Below are positions 56,910-64,000 of a stretch of 64,000 bases of DNA, piece after piece. A program made the translations under genes and the position numbers. Within the stretch, counting starts at the first letter, position 1. Each line of letters begins with the position of its first letter. The notes beneath the pieces are model-generated. The model worked only from the letters and a program-made list of their open reading frames with translations, did no database searches and had not been told where the DNA came from. Origin of the DNA: Bettongia penicillata ogilbyi (taxonomy: Eukaryota > Chordata > Mammalia > Diprotodontia > Potoroidae); assembly GCA_023548195.1 (NCBI GenBank), contig JAJHZJ010000008.1, positions 5,046,215 through 5,110,214 of the forward strand, written 5' to 3'.

Positions 56910-57040
56910 TTGACAGTCAAGTGAAGTCTATGCACACCTCAGGATAATGTTTTTAAATACATAAAACAAAATACATGGGATTACAAAGGAAATCAAGTAT
57001 ATAGTTGTCAAATAAAAAAAAAAAGTTCGCAGACGCAAAA
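56910..57040 (+). mobile_element. hAT-type MITE fragment
   Basis: TCAGGATAATGTTTTTAAAT, ACATGGGATTACAAAGGAAA: same family as 9195, right end missing. Confidence 0.5.
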
Positions 57041-57099
57041 AAAAAAAACCTTTATGCCAAGATACAGCAACCATTCCCATTTAAAAAAAAAGAAAAAAC

Positions 57100-58410
57100 A
57101 AACTAGGAAACACAGGAATGAATGGATCTTTCCTCAGTCTTATAAGTAGTATCAAAATACAAGAGCTGGTATTGTTAAAATAGAGATAAACTAGAAGCTT
57201 TTCCAATAAAATCAAGGGTAAATCAAGGATGTTCATTACCACCATTACTATCTGATATAGTGCTAGAAAGCTACATGATGACAAGAAAAAGGAAATTAAG
57301 GGAATGAAATTAGAGAGAAAACACAATTGTTGCTTTTTGTAGATGATACGATAGTTTAGAGAACCCTAAAGAGTCATCTAAAAATCAGTGAAATAATGAA
57401 CAACTTCAGGAAAGTTGAAGGATATAAAAGGAAACCCACAGAAATCATCAGGATTTCTGTATATACCAACAGCATCCAGCAGGAAAAGATACAAAAGAGG
57501 GAGGGGTGCAGAAAAGGAAGGGACCTAGCAGTAACAGATTTCAATCTATAATATGAAGCAATAATCAAAAAAACAATTTGGTACTGGTTAAGAAAGAGAA
57601 AGATTGATTATTAGAATAGATTAGATACATAATATACAAAAGCAAATGAGCACAGTAGCTTCATTTTTGTTTGTTAAACCCAGAGTCACATTTACTGGTT
57701 TCAGAACTCACTATGTGACAAAAATTTCTTGGAAAACAGGCAAATAGTCTGCCAGAAGCCAATATTTCATATTATTTGTCAAAATAAGCTCAAAATGCAT
57801 GTGACTTAGATATAAAGGTGAAATCACAAACAAATAAGAAAATAAAGGAAGAAATTGCTTGTCAGAAGCAAGGGGATAGAGAAGAAAGGTAAAATGGATA
57901 ATTTGATTATATAAAGTTAAAAAAAAACCGTTTGCAGAAACAAAACCAGTGCAGGTAAACGGAGAAGAGACACAGGACATTTGGGGGTGGGGGGAATCTT
58001 TTTATCATTTCTGTGATAAAGGTTTCATTTTAAAGATAGTTAGATAAGATTTGAATTTTCAAGAGTAAAAGCCATTCCCAAGTTAATAAACGGTCAAAGA
58101 ATATGAACAGGAATTTTTTCAGAGGAAGAAATCCCACCTACCTATAGTTATGAAAAAATACTCTAAATCACTAATAATTACTGAGAAACACATTAAAAAC
58201 AACTCTGAGATTCTAGCTCATACCCATCTGGATGGTAAAACTGACAAAGTAGAAAATGACACAGTTGGAGGGCTTTCAGGAATATAGGCATATTAAAAAT
58301 GCACAAATAGTAGAGTTCCAAAAGCTATTGTAAGCTATCAAAGCTTTAGGAAGCTGCTTTTGGCACAATGGAGGGCTTCTATAGGGAAAGAAATTTCTAT
58401 GTCTTTGTCT
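57100..58410 (+). mobile_element. L1 ORF2 relic
   Basis: One frame gives LLLFVDDTIV near 57325, the degraded (F/Y)ADD reverse-transcriptase motif, followed by V-x-GYKR and SVYTNS. Further on, AAACAATTTGGTACTGGTTA and CAAAGAATATGAACAGGAAT match the L1 ORF2 C-terminal part. Stops and frameshifts throughout; minus-strand frames over it are antisense. Confidence 0.8.
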
Positions 58411-58589
58411 CTCTCTGCCACTTCTCTCCCATATACCTTCTCTATACCGGTCTCTTCACATAAATATAAAATATATTTTGAAGGCAAAGAAGAAAACAAA
58501 AAAAAATACAAAAGATAAACAGATGGAGCTGTTTTGTTATTATCTTGTTAAATGTAACAGAAGAAGGATAAGAACTAGACGTGTGATTT

Positions 58590-58790
58590 CATAAACATAG
58601 AGAACTCTGATGAAGAAACTCCCTCCATCAATGTAGGTTGTCAACTTCTTTGCATCTTAGAGATCATGTCATCTTAGAGGGTTGCCTAGATCATTGAAGA
58701 ACTAATGATTTCCCCAGGGTCGCAGAGCCCACATGTGTCTGAGGGAGAGCTTGAATCCAGATCTTTCTATCCACTGGGCTACAAATGATA
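58590..58790 (+). repeat. Marsupial SINE
   Basis: GAAGAAACTCCCTCCATCAA, TGTAGGTTGTCAACTTCTTT, CCCCAGGGTCGCAGAGCCCA, GAATCCAGATCTTTCTATCC. Confidence 0.65.
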
Positions 58791-58834
58791 TTTCTTAAAA
58801 GCAAATTGCGCATAAAAGAAGTTTTCAGATTTCT

Positions 58835-58975
58835 TTTCTTTTCTTTTTTTTTCTGGAGGCAATTGGGTTTAAATGACTTGCCCAAGGTCATACAGCTAGT
58901 ATGTCTCTGAGGCCAAATTTGAATACAGGTGCTCCTGACTTCAGGGCTCTGTTCACTGCACCAACCTTAGCTTCC
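58835..58975 (-). repeat. MIR/MAR-type SINE fragment
   Basis: ATGACTTGCCCAAGGTCATA, CAGCTAGTATGTCTCTGAGG, ATTTGAATACAGGTGCTCCT. Confidence 0.7.
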
Positions 58976-59094
58976 TCCCAGTTTATAGATTCTTATACAA
59001 TTCTTCTGTCCATTGTATATAGAAATGTTTCTGTTTGTAAATGATTAAGATTATAATAAAGAATTACATTTAACCATTTTTTAAATACCACTTT

Positions 59095-59600
59095 AGAGTC
59101 TGGAAGAGAGGTTAGGTTGGAGATGTAGATTTGGGAAACGCCCACATAAAGGTGAGAGCTGAATTGTAGAAATGGATGAGATTGCCAAAGGAATAGGATG
59201 AGAAAAGAAAATGCAGGGACTGAAACTTGGGAAATATATTTAGGAGTCAGGAAGAAGCAACTCAGTCAGTGAAGGAGGCAGGAAAGGAAGTGCCAGGGAA
59301 GGGAAGTGTCTTGGATAACAAGGAAGGGAATTTCAAAGGGGTTGCCTTTAATGTCAGTTGCCATGGTGAGGTCAAAGAGGGAGAAATAAAAAAGATGTGG
59401 TATCTCCGGAGGTCACTAGTGACCTTCGGGTAAATAGCTTCAGTGGAGAGGTTGAGGTGAAAACCTGACTGAGAGGGGTGAACGATATATGGGTGATAAG
59501 GAGGAAACGTCTTTAAGAAGTTCAGCAGTGACAGGAAACAGAAAGGGAGGTCAGGTAAAGGGAAGGCTTTTCAAATGTTTAGTAAAGAGCAAACCTGTCT
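59095..59600 (-). mobile_element. L2 ORF2 region, minus strand
   Basis: GGAGATGTAGATTTGGGAAA, GGTGAGGTCAAAGAGGGAGA and GGAGGTCACTAGTGACCTTC follow the reverse complement of the L2 RT region. The short plus-strand open frame (59227-59433) is antisense to it and not a gene. Confidence 0.6.
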
Positions 59601-59619
59601 AGAAGAGGATTATGGTGGA

Positions 59620-59835
59620 GAGGAGAAAGAGAGAGAGAGAGAGACAGAGACAGAGAGATAGAGAGATAGAGACAGAGACAGAGAGATAGGGACAAAGAAA
59701 TGGAGAAACAGACAGACAGAGAGGGAGAGAGAGACAGAGATGGACAGAAACAGACAGCTGAGAGATAGAGACAGAAACAGAGACAAGGAGAGAAACAGAG
59801 ACAGCCATAGAGACAGACAGATGAAGTAGAGATAG
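59620..59835. repeat. Purine-rich (GAGACA)n block
   Basis: About 215 bases of GAGA, GACAGA and GATAGA units on the plus strand. Confidence 0.95.
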
Positions 59836-60049
59836 AAGGTCTGAGACAAGGGAGAGGCAGATTGAACTAAGAACATACATGGGTATTGTTAACCCTTAAA
59901 ACAAAGTGAGATAACCTTCCCTCCGACACAGAAGTATATAATAGGTGAAACAACTTTGAGGTAAAGAGGTTGATCTGATGACCTCTAAATCTGCAGTAAG
60001 TTCGGAGGTAAGATCATCAGCAGAACAGAAAGAAGTGTGACTGAGGGTT

Positions 60050-60200
60050 AGAGAAGACCTCACTTCTAGCCCCAGTCCTCAAATAACTTTGCTGGGTGAA
60101 TTTGGGTAAGTTAAGTTGTCTCTCTGCTCTGCTCTTTCTTCAGCTGTACAAGGAGGGAACTGGATTATACGATTTTCAAAGTTCTTTTTGACCTTAAAAT
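60050..60200 (+). repeat. MIR-type SINE, diverged
   Basis: GGTGAATTTGGGTAAGTTAA, then TTCTTTTTGACCTTAAAATT. Confidence 0.45.
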
Positions 60201-60489
60201 TCTCTTAATCCATGATAATGGAAAAGATTTGGGAGCTGACTGAAGATAAACATAAGGATTACCTACAAAGGATTACTTACAAAGAAGGACCATTTGAGCT
60301 CATATAGCAGAATTTGTGGGAGAACCAATCACCCCAATTTCATGACTTTTCCTAGAACACTGGGCAGCCTTTATTGCATGGGCAGTCGTGAATTATTCAA
60401 AATTGCTGAACAGAGCAGATGGATTGCTTCAGGAAAAGTAATCTGGTCTTGCTGTGGAAATGTTGGATTAGAGGAGGAGAAAGGCCAGA

Positions 60490-60640
60490 TCGAAATTAGG
60501 AAGTTTTAGGAATAGTCTAAGCAAGAGGTAATAAAACCTGAATTAGGGCAGTAGCAGCGAAAATGGAAATGGATAAAGAAGAATGGAAAGAAATGGAAAG
60601 GAAGAAACAAGTATGAGAATGGACAGGGTTTGGTAATAGA
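60490..60640 (-). mobile_element. L2 fragment, minus strand
   Basis: AATAGTCTAAGCAAGAGGTA, ATAAAACCTGAATTAGGGCA, GTAGCAGCG fit inverted L2; it meets a plus-strand L2 at about 60650. Confidence 0.5.
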
Positions 60641-60649
60641 CTGCATGTC

Positions 60650-61935
60650 CACTGCCTATGAAATATTTCAAAGTGAATGTGCTGGAGACATCTTAAAACT
60701 CAACACGTCTAAAGCTAAGCTCATCTTTCCTGCTCCCCTTTCCAAACTTTCATGTCTCTGGAGAAGACGCTCCCACTTTTTCAGTGTCTCCAGTTCATAG
60801 TTTCAGCCCTTTACGAATTTCTCACTGTCACTCACCCCACGTATCTGAAAGATTGCTAAATCTGACTGTTTCAATTTTTACTGTGTTTCTTGCATCAGAC
60901 CCTTTCCCTCCACTCACATAGACAGGCCCTCATTATGTCTTGCTGAAATTATTGCAACAGCTTTCAAAGTGGTGTCCCTCCCCACTCTGATCTGTCCTAT
61001 ACACTGCTGCTCAAATAATTTTCTTTAAATGTGGATCTGACCATGTGACTCTCTCCTACTCAACCAATTTCAGTGGCTTCCTACTACCTCTAGGGGAAAA
61101 CATATACTCCTTGGTTTCTCTTTTAAACCCTTATGCAAACTGGCCCCCATCCTGACTTTTCAGCTTCACTGGGCAGTATTCCCCCTCCAACAACCTGCAA
61201 TCCAGCTAATATAGTTTTCTTTCTATTCCTCATACATAATTCCCATTTCAGTGACTTTCTGCCTTCTTCATACCTTTTTCCTGTCTCTGTATCATTGCAC
61301 TGGCTGTATCACCTGCTCCTGGAATTTGCCCCCACCTTATCTCTGTTTCATAAAGTTACTCTCACTCTTTAAGATGCAGTGGAGGCACCGCATGAAACAC
61401 TAGATTCCGCAAGAAGCCTGGACTGATTCTCTACCCCTTTCCTCCAGTTGATATAGTCTTTCCTTCCAAAGCCTTTAATTGCTGACTGAGCATTGCCTTA
61501 GACAAAGTGAGATCTAGGAAAGACCTTAGCTTAAAAAGCTTTCCCACTGCTTCTGTGGCCATCAGCAGTCACCCTGACCTATGTCTTGCCAATGGACTCC
61601 GATGACTGGAGGAGAGAGTGAGTCTGGTGACTTTGTGTTGCTCTGCCTCACTTAAATCCAATCCACTTGTAAATTAAGACAGCATCCTCCTAATGTCCTT
61701 GGTCCTCTTCAAGAACAAAGGACAAGCACAATAGCTCATATTTAAGTACTTTGCCCATGTTTGTATTTTTAACTTTATATTTATGCTATAGACATTTTTA
61801 GTATGTACTTGTCTCCCCCCATTAGATTATATGCTCATCAATAGTAGGGATTTTTATTCCTTGTGCTTATATCCATCCACCTAGCTTAGTGCCTGACATG
61901 TAGTAGGTGCTTAATAAATTCTACTTGATTACTTG
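60650..61935 (+). mobile_element. L2, about 1 kb, split by an RTE-tailed SINE
   Basis: Runs from CATCTTAAAACTCAACACGT through ATGTGGATCTGACCATGTGA, AATTTCAGTGGCTTCCTACT, AAGAAGCCTGGACTGATTCT, and after the SINE resumes with ACTTGTCTCCCCCCATTAGA and GACATGTAGTAGGTGCTTAA. The longest single L2 copy in the window. Confidence 0.82.
61480..61742 (+). mobile_element. RTE-tailed SINE inserted in L2
   Basis: AGGAAAGACCTTAGCTTAAA, CTGACCTATGTCTTGCCAAT, TGGAGGAGAGAGTGAGTCTG, CTCTGCCTCACTTAAATCCA, then GTCCTCTTCAAGAACAAAGG as tail. Confidence 0.75.
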
Positions 61936-61939
61936 GTTG

Positions 61940-63010
61940 ATATAGGAAGTGGAAGATGACAGAAATCTTAAGCTTAGGTGACCAGGAGAGCTATATACTG
62001 TCGTAAAATGGAGTGAGGAACAGGAGGAGGTGTCCAGAGGGAGGAAGAGTTAAGTTTTAATCATGGTACATTGGTGGTCATAGAAGGCTGAAGATGGAAG
62101 TGAACAAATAATAGTAAATATGTGCTTGGGGTTTGGGAGAAAGGTCAAAGTTAAGATACGGATCACGGAGCCATCTATATGGATGTGTTAGCTGACCATG
62201 GAGAGATCACCAAGACAGAATAGACACAGCACAGGGAATATATTTAAGATTAGGGAAAAGAGTGAGAAGCCAGCCAAAGGGACAGTCAGAGAAGGATTAG
62301 TCAGGGAGGTAGCCTACCAGGAATGTAGAATGTATGAAGGTATTTAAAAAAAATTTTTTTGATTATACTAAACAGATTCTTTAATTCATTCAAAGTTGAT
62401 TGTCATTATCATATTCTTGTCACTCTATAAATTATCCTTCAGATTCTGTTCACTTTATTCTGCATCAGTTCATCAAAGTCTTCCCAGATTTCCCTGAAAC
62501 CATTCTCTTTATAATTTCTTAAAGCTCAAAAGTATTTTATCATGTTGAGATAACATTGCTTGTTCAGCCATTTATAAACTGATGGGCACTCTTTCAGATT
62601 TCAATTCTGTCACTTCAAAAAGAACTACAAATATTTTTGTACATCCTTAGAATTTATACTGCTTGGGACTAATCCATCCCTAAATTCCCTCTAATTCCCA
62701 CCTTCTTCCCTTTTCCTTCTATTTCCCTGATGAGTGAAATGTGTTTCTGTACTCAATTCTATGTATGTATATATGTATGTATTCTCTCTTTTGACTAGTT
62801 GAGATGAGAGTGAGATTCAAGTGTCAGTCACTTCCTGGAGGCATTTTTTTTTTAAATAGATGATGGCTTATGGTTTCAAATGCAGAGGAGAGGTCCAGAA
62901 GTATTGGATTTGGTGACTGAAAATTCACCAAAGATTATGGGAACAATCTTGAAACCAGATTGCAGGGATATAGTGATCTAAGCTGGAGGCTGTGACTCTC
63001 AACTACTGTC
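61940..63010 (-). mobile_element. L2, minus strand, split by an L1
   Basis: The left part (61960-62340) and right part (62850-63010, TTATGGTTTCAAATGCAGAG then GAGAGGTCCAGAAGTATTGG) continue the reverse L2 order; an L1 3' region lies between. Confidence 0.55.
62345..62830 (-). mobile_element. L1 3' region, minus strand
   Basis: TCTGCATCAGTTCATCAAAG, CAGATTTCCCTGAAACCATT, CTTGTTCAGCCATTTATAAA, GATGGGCACTCTTTCAGATT and CTACAAATATTTTTGTACAT are the reverse complement of the region seen at 49650-49900. Confidence 0.75.
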
Positions 63011-63214
63011 CTAAGAAACTGGTACTGAGTACAAGAAAGAAAGCACAATAGCTGCAGTCAGACCTAGGAAGAGTTTCTATTTTTTCATTTTTTAAGATCC
63101 ACTTAAACAACTCTGGAAGGCAGAAGGGAATGGACCAGTGGGATGAGAGATTAAGTTTACAAAAGAAAAATAAAAGAAAGGTTCAGAGATTGTGGAAGGA
63201 AGTGAGGTAAATTT

Positions 63215-63490
63215 TTGAAAAATCTCTCTGTCTTCCTTTCTCCCTCTCTCCCACTCCCTTTTCATTTCTCCTCTTCCCTCCCAGTATTACTCCATCTCTC
63301 TTCCTCTCTCCACTTCTCACTCCTCCTTTCCTTCCTCCCTCCTTTTCTCCTCCTTTTCCTCCTTCTCCCCTCCCCCTCCTCCTCTTCTTCTTCCTCCTCC
63401 TTTCTCTCTCCCCTGCACCTCTCCATCTTTCTCCCTCTCCTTGTTTCCTCCCTCCCTCCCTTCCTCCTTCTCCCTCCCTATTTCCCAGAG
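63215..63490. repeat. Pyrimidine-rich tract
   Basis: About 275 bases of nearly pure C/T with CTCC, CTT and CCCT units. The plus-strand open frame (Ser/Leu/Pro/Phe) is a translation of this tract. Confidence 0.95.
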
Positions 63491-64000
63491 GGTAGGAGTA
63501 TCAGATGAATGAAAACAAACAGATATTGAGTATGGAGGAATTAGGGTGAGAGAATTCCCTTTACGTGACCCCTGCTTTCTTAATAAAGAATAAGGAGACC
63601 AGTACAGATCCTGAAAGTAAGAGTAAAAGAAGGGAAAGAAGTGGAAGGCTCCCAGTGATCAAAGGAAGGGCTGGAGGTGGAATAAGGTCTTCACAAAAAA
63701 TGAATAAGAAGATTGTGGAACCAAGTAAGGACCCAGCTGACATTACAGAGCATGGATTGATAGTGGACTCAATTAATGTGTTTCACAGCTTTCTCCAACT
63801 GTGCTGCCCAAATCTATTTCCCACTCTCTGTCCTCACTCCCTTCCCTTCCTTCCCCCACCTAAATCCATAGGACCTCTTCTCATTTTCCTCTGACCTCTC
63901 CAAGTAGTCAATTTTTCAGGTAGCCTTCATAGGACCCTTTTGTCCTGTTCTCTATAGATCTTTACCCCAGCTGCTTATTTCCTCTCCCTTCCCTGAGCAC

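Larger units (their letters stand above)
47152..64000. other. 5' flank of ACSL1, no gene recognised
   Basis: Upstream of the CpG island I see only interspersed and simple repeats: L2 on both strands, MIR-type SINEs, L1 pieces, one RTE-tailed SINE and long purine or pyrimidine tracts. Open frames are short and mostly in repeats. Bases 51310-51880 and 53640-54490 are unassigned. Confidence 0.75.

Noticed and set aside
59227..59433. A 68-codon plus-strand frame resembling a small protein
   Set aside because: It lies antisense within a minus-strand L2 ORF2 fragment.

Overview
This window is vertebrate nuclear DNA, almost certainly from a marsupial. The main evidence is the repeat content. There are many tRNA-headed SINEs with the marsupial-type tail (the block around GGCAAACCACT...AGTATCTTTGCCAAGAAAA), SINEs that end in an RTE-type 3' tail, pieces of an RTE LINE, marsupial-type L1 3' ends, and a dense background of MIR-type CORE-SINEs and L2. 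I cannot name the species.

The only gene I can support is the 5' part of ACSL1 (long-chain acyl-CoA synthetase 1), transcribed from the minus strand. A CpG island at about 46.5-47.6 kb holds the promoter and a short non-coding exon 1 (donor at 47115/47114, with a TATA-like box and initiator placing the start near 47151). Intron 1 is about 26.1 kb. Exon 2 (20796-21022) carries the start codon and codons 1-65, including the N-terminal membrane anchor. Intron 2 is about 15.2 kb. Exon 3 (5495-5609) carries codons 66-103 plus one base. The remaining roughly 85% of the protein, including the AMP-binding catalytic core, lies beyond the left edge; I found no exon 4 in bases 1-5494.

Layout: 1-5494 is the start of intron 3; 5610-20795 is intron 2; 21023-47114 is intron 1; 47152-64000 is the 5' flank, which contains no recognisable gene. 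The introns and flank are filled with ancient L2 (both strands), MIR-type SINEs, marsupial SINEs, three L1 3' regions or ends plus one L1 ORF2 relic, RTE pieces, at least seven hAT-type DNA-transposon fragments, and many microsatellites. The other open frames in the window are chance frames, low-complexity translations or repeat-derived. Exon calls rest on splice signals, reading-phase agreement and recall of the human ACSL1 N-terminus. Repeat family calls rest on recalled consensus motifs, so their ends are approximate.

I saw no sign of a novel biological system. The points most worth checking are the (CA)n(TA)n-T14 tract just upstream of the exon 3 acceptor, the promoter architecture, two DR1-like motifs that could be nuclear-receptor sites in a gene known to respond to PPAR, an L2-derived minisatellite, and a SINE nested in another SINE with perfect target-site duplications.
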